From positions 6,429,001-6,493,000 of the forward strand of contig NC_092578.1 of NCBI RefSeq assembly GCF_037975245.1: a stretch of 64,000 nucleotides of DNA, given 5' to 3'. Below are positions 48,636 through 58,040 of this stretch, one piece after another; position 1 is the stretch's first letter, and every line of letters starts with the position of its first letter. The DNA is from Apostichopus japonicus (taxonomy: Eukaryota; Echinodermata; Holothuroidea; Aspidochirotida; Stichopodidae). A program made the position numbers and the translations under genes. The notes under the pieces were generated by a model. It was not told the origin of the DNA, made no database searches, and saw only the letters and a list, made by a program, of their open reading frames with translations.

Positions 48636-50071
48636 AATACAAGTGTGAATGCCATCATGAACTGGTAATCTGAGTTAAGACATTGGTGCATATAGTAGAT
48701 GGGATTCATAGTGAATTATTCAACGAATGTTAAATTGCGAATTAATCTGTATCATTTTACTTTTAGGTTATATCGGAGGAGTTGAGAAATTGTCAGAAGG
48801 TCACTGGTGTTCTAATATGTCATGCTATAGGCCTACATAATAACAACGATCATAAATATAAGATGCGAAGAGCATATGTATGATCTGACGTTTCGTCTTC
48901 CTACTGTTTTGTATTGGTCCGCTGAGTTCCTGTAAGGATTCATATTGCAACGGCGAGAGCATAATTAACTATGCAGCTGTAGAAAACATGCCTTCTTGCC
49001 ATTAACCTAAATACCGCAGGTTTTGGTAGAGTACCACCCCGCGGTTCCACATGCCTCGCCACTGTGACACCATTTTCCATCACAGAAATTACATGCTACC
49101 TTTCAAGATTTACTGGTGACAACTAAGATGACTTAGCTTGGTTTCCTTTTGACAAGATTATAATGAACGTCCCCTATCCCACCTCTCACATAAATTCACC
49201 TATGGGCTATCATTAATCTTAGAGGGAGCCTGCATCTAATGTATATGGATTAAGTTGTACAAGGCTAACTGGTAATAGGTTAAGTATAGTCTTAAATCTA
49301 TAGTAGCTCTATGGGATAAAATACTGAATGTAAAGTATTTATCAAGCTCCATTTAAATACGTTCTTTGATTTTAATTCTCAGTATCTAAAAAAACTACAT
49401 TTCTACTTCCAACTTATGAAAAATACCTGTCACAGTTGCCAATTAAATCAAACTTATTTATGTTCAAATGCCTTGCAGTTTATAACAATGTCTATTATAT
49501 GTAACAACCACATCACCTTTAGGTTAATTTGGAAGAATTTAAGTCACCTACAATGTTTCAACAAATCTTTGGCTGGTTCTTCCAAGACAATCCTCTCTCA
49601 CCTTAGAAACCTCAATCGCAGCGAGCATTTCGTCTGTCTCAAAAATAACCTTGCCAGGCGCCCCCCCCCCCACCATTTGGCTTCACTGGAGGGAAACCCA
49701 GATCTTTTTTGTTAAAAATTCTGGTCTTTTCTATAGCAACAAAATCTGCACAAGTACATTATACATAAATTACTTCATTTTTATAAAAGCTTATGAATTA
49801 CTTGAAATGCTTTTCATACAGAATGATAGAAGGATATTACATGGTTTATATCAGTGCTGGATTAATTTAATACCCATGGAGCCCAAAGCATATATATTAT
49901 ATCTGTCCTCACCCACCCTTATCCCATCCAATACCCCTCCCCCCCCCCCACACCTACATTAAATTTGGCAGGAACAAACCCAAAAATAGACATTTGGTAT
50001 GATGTTCAAAGAAGCACATTGACCTTGGGACAAATCAAACTTTTTTTCCTTTTTGGAGAGGTGGGGGGGGG
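48634..50071. other. Unannotated DNA
   Basis: C runs near 49661-49671 and 49938-49949. A possible solo hAT start CAGTGCTGGATTAA at 49853. No exon supported. Confidence 0.45.
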
Positions 50072-50105
50072 AAGAGGAGAGGAGAGGAGAGGAGAGGAGA
50101 GGGGG
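50072..50105 (+). repeat. (GGAGA)n pentanucleotide repeat
   Basis: Six near-perfect GAGGA units in a purine tract that begins with a G8 run at 50063. Confidence 0.9.
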
Positions 50106-50290
50106 TAAGATGGAGGAATGGAGCCTATCCGCAATTGTCACATAAGTCTTATCTGATAATGCGGCATTGCTTAGCATGGTGCAGTGATAATATCATCTTC
50201 AACTTTGAGAGTTGTAGTTTTTTCTTCTTTCTTTTAAGTACATTGGTGAACTAAACTTTCTTTACAGCAAGTTAGGAAAGAGAAATTTAC
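50106..50290. other. Intron-like sequence downstream of the 50291-50381 exon
   Basis: Begins on the minus strand with gtaaat at the donor. Confidence 0.4.
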
Positions 50291-50381
50291 CTTCACTAAT
50301 TTATACGGTCCTTTCTGGGAGACAGACCTGTATCCAGTTGGTCTCAAGACCAGCGTCCTACGTTGTATTGATGAATCCAGC
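50291..50381 (-). CDS. Internal coding exon, 30 codons, unknown protein
   Basis: On the minus strand the exon follows acceptor GTAAGGTTTGCAG (last intron base at 50382) and ends at donor GTGAAG|gtaaat (50291/50290). It is 91 bases: one base completing a codon, then LDSSIQRRTLVLRPTGYRSV and SQKGPYKLVK, ending in phase 0. That phase joins directly to the phase-0 start of the exon at 44100-44225. The peptide is basic and Ser/Thr/Arg-rich, without a recognised domain. The upstream acceptor has only a modest pyrimidine tract. No further upstream exon was located within the window. Confidence 0.4.
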
Positions 50382-51653
50382 CTGCAAACCTTACTGAACT
50401 CCGGGATGATAAACAAAATCGCTCAGACTATGTAAATTACCAAAAATGTCATAAAAAGCTTAACAACCCTCCCAAAAGTAAAGCCACAATAATTAAGAAG
50501 GAATAAAGACAGAAAAAAAATTCTCTGGGAAAGTACCTAAGCTCTCACTGTCTTCCTGGAAGATCTTGGATGATGAACTAGTCAAATTAACTCAGTAATT
50601 AAAATTAAAATTTCATCCTTTGGTTCTGCAATTATCTCTGATGCCAATTACAATAGGAAAATCTAATTGTAAGGATCGAGTAACGAAGTATTTGCCACAA
50701 TTCCATCAGTGGACTTTTAATCATGAAGGTATGATGTATTAAAAGGAATGACTTCAAACAATGAAAAATGAGAATCACAAAGCTACAAATTCAGACTTTC
50801 ATCCACGTTAACGAATAGAGGAACAGCGTACTTTTGCTGACCATTCTAGCTCGTTCCAAACTTGCTAGAAAATCCTAGACAGGCTAAGACAGGAACTTAC
50901 GATACTGATATGGTTTTAGTAGTTTGGTCAAAGTGCAACATATCACCTGGTTAAAAGTCTATACGAACAAAATAACTTTAACCTTGCATAGGCAGCACAA
51001 CTGGTAAAGCTATTGTCATTCCAACAATGGGAAAATACCAATCGAAAGATATGTTTTCATGTATATTCCGAAACTGATCCAACCAGAAAGAAAACCAACT
51101 ATATTACACGTGAAACGAAAGTCGGAAAATAAATCACAAGGTTCAAGCTTGCAAAATTCGAACGGGCAGGAAGGAAGGAAAAAGTCCTTCTTTGGGTCAT
51201 CACCAGCAATGTAGTATTTCCTGTACAACTCAATTTTTGGCTTGGATAAAGAGCACAACTCTAATAGTAGGTCATTACATACATGCAACAAGGTCGGCCT
51301 TTGTTTTGGGGGTTTTCTTTTTTGTCGCATTTTTTTTATAAGCAGGTGTCTGTATTGAGGGTAGGACACGTGAACTATACTGGGACAGCTCGTTTCCTTG
51401 ACTACAACAATAACTTTTGGCCATAATATACTTTACCATCTTTTCGGATTCAATTATGTACAATATCAATAGTTTGCTGGTACTAGTAATAATTCAACGC
51501 AAATAAACAATTATTATAGTTTTAACGACAAATTTCGGAACCTTTAATTGCCATTCTTCCAATCCCAGGGGATATTTACTACTATATTAAAGCGAATTCA
51601 GACTTGTGCAAGTATATGATATGTATTCCTGCATCCAGGAACTTTCAGGGTAG
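50382..51653. other. Unannotated DNA; 117-codon minus frame without support
   Basis: The frame at 51016-51369 (minus) is the longest non-repetitive open frame here. It starts MSYPQYRHLLIKKM and has several cysteines and a hydrophobic C-terminal third. No domain or good flanking splice sites; it may be chance or a decayed coding piece. Confidence 0.35.
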
Positions 51654-51951
51654 CAGGCACGTAGCCAGGGGGGGGCGAAGGGGGCAGCCGCCCCCCCTTG
51701 AGCATTTTTTAAAAAAAAATTTGAATGTTTTTATGATATCGCTAGTATTTTCAAAAGAGAAAATGCTAAGATGCACTTACAAGGTCTGGGAAGTGCCGTT
51801 TCCAGCGATCTGGGAGGCATTTTCAGCCAAAATTTTCTTGTACGCTTCGCGCCAACCATGGTGGCGCTACGCTTAGATAGTTTGCAATGCTTAGATAGTT
51901 TGCAATCTACAGTTTTGCCCCTCCCTTGGCAAATTCCTGGCTACGCGCCTG
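51654..51951. mobile_element. Non-autonomous hAT element with intact TIR and TSD
   Basis: Terminal inverted repeats CAGGCACGTAGCCAGG and (reverse complement of right end) CAGGCGCGTAGCCAGG differ at one of 16 positions. The flanking 8-bp duplication CAGGGTAG (51646-51653 and 51952-51959) is perfect. Length is 298 bp. The interior 51781-51890 is the shared module in reverse orientation. The sequence GCTTAGATAGTTTGCAAT is duplicated in tandem near 51880-51908. Confidence 0.92.
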
Positions 51952-51959
51952 CAGGGTAG

Positions 51960-52355
51960 GATAGCTAATTGGGGACTGAGATAGATATGGATGTCTAAAA
52001 CAGATTCCCTAAAGATTTTCCTTAATCCAAATCCCTATCCATACATCCACCACTACTATACCCTTAATAACAGAAAACTTGCACTTTTTCATTTTACATC
52101 ACAAGCTTGTCCTTATTTAAATGAGCTTCACACTGTATACATGCAGTCTTCTCACTTAAAATGCAAAACCAGGTATCTAGGTAATTCAGAGTGCAAATGT
52201 TCTGATGAGACAGGTAAGAGAGGCATGAAGTAGACGTGTGTTACGTGTGTTCAATGACTACTATATAAACAAATGGCTGTTATACAAGTTGCATGCCCTA
52301 TGTATCGGCCTAGCCTACAATAAAGGGGAATTAAGCTACAGTTAGGCAACCACAT
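51960..52355. other. Unannotated DNA
   Basis: An 80-codon plus frame contains GAGACAG|gtaaga at 52212, a fair donor, but no convincing coding sequence. The last 8 bases are the left target duplication of the next element. Confidence 0.45.
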
Positions 52356-52795
52356 CAGTGGCGGAGATTTCTTGTCAGAAGTGGGGGGGTTGCAGGCCAT
52401 TGATGAAATAAAAAGTCATAACTGCTGGCTCACTATCTAAGTGGAGCGCCACCATAAGTTGGCGCGAAGTGCACAAGAATTTTTTGGCAAATATTGCCTC
52501 CCAGATTGCAGTAAAATGACACTGCCCAGGCCTTGAAAAGCTGTATTTGACCAGGGGCGTATGCAGGGTTTTCTAACCCGGGGGGGGGGGGCGCGTATTA
52601 CTATCTAAGCGGAGCGCCACCATTGGTTGGCGCGCAGCGTACAAGCAAATTTCTGGTTTTGGTACCCCCAGATCACCGAAAATGGCACTTCTCGGGCTTG
52701 AAACTGACCAACCATATGTACACTTTTGCCTGAGAACCAAGTTTCTTCCAAATACTTTTTTTCTCATCTATAACCTTTTTGAAGATTGTCACCAG

Positions 52796-52887
52796 TCACA
52801 CATCATGTTCGACTTCATCACATATCCTGTGGATCATTGCTTTTGTAGGTGATTCTTCATCGCGGCCCACAATATCCGTCAGCCCCA
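52796..52887 (-). pseudogene. Possible coding fragment inside the composite hAT element
   Basis: A minus-strand frame of 29 codons to a stop reads GLTDIVGRDEESPTKAMIHR then ICDEVEHDV. It directly follows an acceptor-like TTCAAATTCTGAACAG (intron end at 52888). Charged, non-repetitive composition looks coding. It may be a decayed terminal exon, of transposase or captured host origin, or chance. Confidence 0.22.
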
Positions 52888-53094
52888 CTGTTCAGAATTT
52901 GAAAATTCACAATTCTCGTGAATAAATTCACTTCAAAACACTTCAAAATTGCACGAGTATGATGAAGAATGATGAAGAATGTAGGTTAGGGAATTTTCGA
53001 AAATTCAGACGGCTACTAAAAAATTTCGTTGAAGGAAATAAAAATATTCCAGATATTTCCGAAACCGAACACTACACACATCATCAGTTTTGAG

Positions 53095-53651
53095 CATGGG
53101 CGCAGATCAATCTTGGATAATGGTGTGGACGCGTGTCTGTTCTATGACACTATCTAAGTGGAGCGCGACCATGGCTTCGCGCGTAGCGTACGATTTTTTG
53201 GGCAAATATACCTCCCAGATCGCCGGAAATAACACTTCCCAGACCTAATGATGCTCCTAAACCTCCTTAAGTTTTAGATCTCATGGCTTAGAAATTTAGT
53301 TTGGAGAAATACATTGGCGTCTGCAGAAAGAAAATCAGAGGACAAATAATCCAAGTAGACTTTTGTATATACGATGGGTCTGGGGTCCTCTCCCAGAAAA
53401 CAAATATAGACTGCCGCAAATGCGATTTCCGTCCTATATTTAACAACTGTGGATAAAATACAATAAAATGAGAACTGCTGCATGTCATTTGCACAATGCT
53501 GGATCAAACTGCACCAAAGTTCAATACAGGGGAACTTGAAATGCAGCTATTGGTCAAGACAAATTGGTGGGGACACGGTATATCATGTCCCCACTACTGA
53601 AAAGGTTGGTGGGGACGCGTCCCGCTGTCCTCACCAGGATCTGCGCCCATG
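53095..53651. mobile_element. Nested hAT-like element
   Basis: CATGGGCGCAGATC at 53095 and GATCTGCGCCCATG ending at 53651 are perfect 14-bp inverted repeats. Flanks GTTTTGAG (53087-53094) and GTTTGGAG (53652-53659) are an 8-bp duplication with one mismatch. Length is 557 bp. Similar GGTGTGGACGCGT and GGTGGGGACGCGT blocks sit inside the two ends. The shared module occupies 53148-53246. Confidence 0.85.
53274..53446 (-). pseudogene. Possible terminal-exon-like fragment inside the nested element
   Basis: On the minus strand a strong acceptor (TTTTATTGTATTTTATCCACAG, intron end 53447) precedes 173 bases open to a stop at 53274, containing VKYRTEIAFAAVYICFLGED and then PRPIVYTKVYLDYLSSDF. A second frame is also open for over 50 codons, which weakens the coding case. 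No family recognised. Confidence 0.2.
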
Positions 53652-54236
53652 GTTTGGAGGCTGTTTATCGTGGAACGCCATTTTCATGCTCACTGATATG
53701 ATGTGATATCTGCTGTTTGCTTTACAAATTCGAATAATTTTGTCACTGTTCCTCTTTCTCTTCCCGTTTTCTTGCCGTATTTTCTACTCCATCCTTTTCT
53801 CTCTTTCTTCTTTTTCTTTTCCTTCCTTCACCTCGTTGAAGTTGGCAAGTGTATACAATTCCAAAGCTATTCAACAGCAACAAAACGTTATTTTGTGTAT
53901 GTCTGTTGTGGTGTGAAGTTAGCGCTATGAGCTACAAGTTCCAATGCGCAAGGTGGGGGGAAGGGGCTAGAAATAATGTGTGGGTCAATTCTAACTCGGT
54001 TTTCGGTCGTTAATTGTTGATGTAGCCTACCAGGTAAAAGGTTGAAATGACTTTAACAATTTCAAATTTAATAATTTGATTTATTAAGCCATTTGGATCA
54101 CATAACTTAGGCTATAACAGAACATTACTGGCAAAAACTAGGGGGGGATTGATTGTGTGGGCCAACCCCCCCTCTTCAAAAAGTGGGGGGTTAAAACCCC
54201 CCCAACCCCCCCTGTTTCTCCGCCACTGAACCACAT

Positions 54237-54720
54237 ACCATCCATTTCACTTGTCATCACTTTAGTGTATCAATTTTCCAAAGGGAAAAGAAAGGTCTTG
54301 TTAGGTAATTTACACCAAGTGGTCTTTCATTTCCCAACTGAATCTGTAAACAGAATATTTTAGAGAATTTTCCATACCATACCAAAGGTCTGGAGCTAAT
54401 ATTATATATTGCTTCACTGAAAACAAAAGGTTTAACTAAAACCAGATGTAGAAACCAACCCTACCCTATTCTTGCATAACTGCAGTGGGTTTTATATTAT
54501 TACTTGCCATATAAGGATATTTAACCCAGTATTCAATTAACAGTAGCCAATTTTGTAGGATTGTTAAAACCTTCTTGTATATTTTTTTGGCACATGTATA
54601 CCTACCTACCTGAACAGTAAGTACTAGCTATGTTAATCCTCATACTTAACTACAAGATGTATTTTTGACAGGTTGTCACATTAGACCAACTTTGGAATAA
54701 ATACATATAATCTTCAAGAA
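54237..54720. other. Unannotated AT-rich DNA
   Basis: No gene or repeat seen. Confidence 0.5.
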
Positions 54721-55035
54721 CAGAGTGAACTGATAACTTTCTAACCTTTTGTTAAGAGTCTTGTAAACTATTGAAAATTTATAGATAACATTTGGATCTC
54801 TCTCTACTAGTCAGGGGAAATCCCTTTTAAAAGGTAAATTTGTGCAGGATTGATAAAAAATATGCTCTTCAAGGAAAAACTCTAGATAATTATCAGAACA
54901 GGGTGAAAATTGATAACTTTCTAACCTCTTGTTAAGAATCTTTTCTAAATACTGAAAGTTGATATATTACATCCAGATCCATCTCTACTAATCAGAGAAT
55001 ATCCTTTTTAATTAGTAAAATTCTAGATAATTGTT
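54721..55035 (+). repeat. Two-copy tandem duplication, period about 179 bp
   Basis: TGATAACTTTCTAACCT.TTGTTAAGA.TCTT occurs near 54731 and 54910, followed in both by TCTCTACTA.TCAG and by TTCTAGATAATT-type sequence at the joints. Moderately diverged. Confidence 0.85.
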
Positions 55036-56649
55036 CTGAGGTGGGAGGGGGGACTGAGGTGGGGGACAGGGTTGTGAGGATGGGGGGGGGGAGACCTGGC
55101 CCTCATCACCTCTGCTCCTCCTCACCTTATTCCATGCACCGATGCTCCTTTTCCTTTTTTCCTTTCTAAGTTTTGACATTTTCCATATTCCTATTGATGT
55201 ACTGATGAATAATTCAGAGAGTTAACGTTCGAAGCATGTGTGCTATAATATGAGTAAAGGGTAATGTTAGATGGTAAGTGACTTGCCCTACAGAACTTAC
55301 GAGAACTAACACAAACCGAGCAAAGAAACATCAAGATGTTCTTACGATAAAATTACCAAATACGCAACCACAGAGAATCTTTGCAATTTGAAACATAATC
55401 TTTATTAAATTTTTTGGATATGACAATATTCTATTAGTGGGTAGAGTTTTTATTCCCGATACACTCGTAACATTCTTAAAGTTCCCCCCTTTTAGACACC
55501 TTCACATTTCTCCCATTACCCGAATGAACATACTTGAAAATTTGTCAGACAAATTTGACAGAGACATTTGGCTATATCGAACAAATCTCCATCTGTATCA
55601 TGTAACCAAACGGGAGTTCATATTAGCACTGTAATTTTTTTTAGAGATTTTTTAGGTTATTGAATAATATAAATTGTATTTCATCCCTACCTCCGTTATT
55701 CCTAAAACGTGCAATTTAGAAGTCAACTTTAACGGTATTACAATAACATGGAGACAATATCTTTCAGAGAAAATCAATTTTATCAGATTTATTATCATCG
55801 AAAATAGAGAATACATTTCTGCTGAGTTAAACTGGCATGATCATATGGAATCCTTGCAGAACTCGGCACAAAACACCCCGTTACGCAGCAAATATCGCTA
55901 CAAAATACGCACATTTTGCGCTAACTCTTTTCATAACTTTCTAAGTAAACTCTTTCTTATGTCATTTTGAAGAATATTGTGTCCTCTTTTCGATAATGTG
56001 TCATTACTTATCATGCATGTGAACTAAACCCAGTACTTTTTAATCTGAAAAAGTAAAAACCCACTTCGGAAAGCAGTGAACCTTTTCAAAATGTCCCTAT
56101 CTCTCTCAATGCTTACATTGTGCTTGCTGGGAGAGTGATTACGTAACCAATTTCTTTCCTATGCCACAGAAAAGTTTGTTGACTCTTCTCTCTAGTGATA
56201 TAAAATTTGATTGGTCGATATTAAGGCTCGTACATTTCACCAGCAAATCAAAAGCATCGTATGAAATTTGTGAAGTCCTTTACGCAGCTAATCTGAACAC
56301 AGCACAGTATGCAATGCTCTCACAGCAATTTCAGAGTGAAAGCAGTAAAGCTTCCTGTGCGTATACAACGGCATTTCATTCTCCGACAACGGGCCGTTTA
56401 TATAGCAAAAGTTTCCATATGTCCTAATATAAATCAAGTGGTAGGCATCTCTCTCTTTTAGTCCGGTTTGCGGTTAATCCATACATCATGAACTAAATAC
56501 ATTTTAAGTACTCTCACTTTCACTTTTAACTTTCAGTTGAACTTTCAGTTGATGTCGGTACAATTTCTGTACTAAAGTAGCACATCGGAAGAGGGAACAT
56601 AGGTCTTAATTCTGCAGTTCTATTTAACGAGGTGTGGAAAAGTCCAGTC
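55036..56649. other. Unannotated DNA with three plus-strand frames
   Basis: G-rich run 55083-55091. Frames at 55437-55634 and 55674-55970 are in the same phase, separated by in-frame stops. A further frame at 56161-56427 (88 codons, other phase) directly follows an acceptor-like TTTCTTTCCTATGCCACAG. Composition is not low-complexity, so a decayed gene is possible, but no family is recognised and no donor was found. Confidence 0.3.
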
Positions 56650-56840
56650 TGTTAAAGGTCATATTGGCCCCCACCAGTTAAGCATGCTAATTTTCTTTAA
56701 AAGTAGACTATGCATGTGAAGGCACTGATCCTGTAGATTATTCCAAGACTTTGAGAAATGTTAACATCAGACAAATAAATATCTCAGTGAGGGGGGTATT
56801 TAATTGTTACCATGGTGGCAGTAAAATGATGGCCGATGAT
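56650..56840. repeat. Ancient dispersed repeat, family B, partial copy
   Basis: Shares TATTGGCCCC, AATATCTCAGTG and AC.ATGG.GGCAGT.AAATG in the same order with 60570-60860. Strongly diverged. Confidence 0.4.
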
Positions 56841-57150
56841 AATAAAGGACGGCGTTCGGCAGACTTTTCTTTTGATGTCATAGTCTAATTAATAAAACAA
56901 AGGAAAGAAGAAGAAAGTGTTGGTATAATGTTGGTAATTAACAGCCATTATGGTGTTTAAGATAATTAATTACCTTTACATTATGTCTAGAATGCTCCTT
57001 TTAGGGCTAAAATGATGCCTCAGTATAAATTATAATAATCAGAAACATAATCATATAAACGGCAGAGCACCCTCGGATGACATTCAACGCCATGTGTTCT
57101 TTAATATGCTGAGTTATATAAACGCATTACAGTCTTTTACGTCCATACAA

Positions 57151-57455
57151 GAGAACCTTAGGCCTAGCGGTCTGCATGTTAGACTACATAGTCCAGTCAC
57201 TATACCTGATGAGACTCAGCTGTCATTTCTTCAATACTAAAGTGCTACAGGAATGCCACCTAAATTTACTGACATCAATGTTTTATAACTGTCTGTAGCA
57301 GAGAAGAGAAACTTAGGCCTAGCGGTCTGCGTGTTAGACTACATAGTCCAGTCACTATACCTAATGAGCCTCAGCTGTCATTTCTTCAAAATTTTAAGTG
57401 CTACAGGAATGCCACCTAAACTGATATCAATGTTTCATAACAGTAGGTAGCCGTA
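57151..57455 (+). repeat. Two-copy tandem duplication, period 155 bp, tRNA-like A-box
   Basis: CTTAGGCCTAGCGGTCTGC at 57157 and 57312 begins two copies that run through TTAGACTACATAGTCCAG to ATGCCACCTAAA. The start resembles a polymerase III A box (GGCCTAGCGG), but no B box is visible, so SINE origin is only possible. Confidence 0.85.
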
Positions 57456-57708
57456 ACAAATTAACTCTGTGCCTAGGTTCATCTTTTAATTTAAGTGATT
57501 TTCCAGCATTTTGGGGCTGTAAATTGATGATCCTCTTAAAGTCTGTAATAGACCGATCCATTCAGGGAGTGCTAAAGTTAACATTTTATAGGAGATAATT
57601 ACACAACCCTCTCAGCTAGAAATAAACTAGCAATGAGCATTTTCCTTTTTCGTGTGAATTTGATGAAGTAAATTACCAACTTGTAGACCATTTTTAATAG
57701 CAACGAGT
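57456..57708. other. Unannotated DNA
   Basis: Spacer between two duplications; nothing recognised. Confidence 0.5.
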
Positions 57709-57886
57709 GTGAAGGGTGTTGCGGTGAAATGGCTAAGGTGATAATCTAAGGATTGCTGGGTTTCAAATCCCTGGACAGATCATCGTTGTGTCCTTAGGCA
57801 AGGCACTGAATCGCCAAGATGCCTCCTTGCACCCATGCAGGTGTATAATTCCACGCCAAATTTCATGAAGTAAAATAGGAAAAAGC
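57709..57886 (+). mobile_element. tRNA-derived SINE, copy 1 of a tandem pair
   Basis: A box-like TGGCTAAGGTG (57730-57740) and B box GGTTTCAAATCC (57759-57770) are followed by TGTCCTTAGGCAAGGCACT. Similar central blocks are shared by several animal SINE superfamilies (V-type among them); exact family not assigned. The end carries CACCCATGCAGGTGT. Confidence 0.75.
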
Positions 57887-58040
57887 GTGAAGGGTGTTGC
57901 AGTGAAATGGCTAAGATGATAATCTTAGGATTGCTGGGTTTCAAGTTCCTGGACAGATCATCGTTGTGTCCTTAGGCAAGGCACTGAATCCCCATGATGC
58001 CTCCTTTCACCCAGGTGTTCAATACCATGCCGATATGGTT
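57887..58040 (+). mobile_element. tRNA-derived SINE, copy 2 of a tandem pair
   Basis: Repeats copy 1 with period 178: A box-like TGGCTAAGATG (57908), B box GGTTTCAAGTTCC (57937), then the same TGTCCTTAGGCAAGGCACT core and CACCCAGGTGT. Head-to-tail arrangement suggests duplication of the locus, not two independent insertions. Confidence 0.75.

Larger units (their letters stand above)
52356..54228. mobile_element. Composite hAT-type element with nested insertions
   Basis: The ends CAGTGGCGGAGA (52356) and TCTCCGCCACTG (54228) are perfect 12-bp inverted repeats. The flanks AACCACAT (52348-52355 and 54229-54236) are a perfect 8-bp duplication, so the 1873-bp interval moved as, or grew inside, one hAT insertion. 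Inside are three copies of the shared module (52431-52535, 52600-52700, 53148-53246), a second hAT start (CAGGGGCGTATGCAGG at 52552) without a matching end, and a complete nested element (53095-53651). Subterminal G/C blocks resemble the 38438 element. No transposase recognised. Confidence 0.88.

Noticed and set aside
51991-52233. Cys-containing plus frame with donor GAGACAG|gtaaga
   Set aside because: No domain spacing, no good acceptor and no downstream exon.
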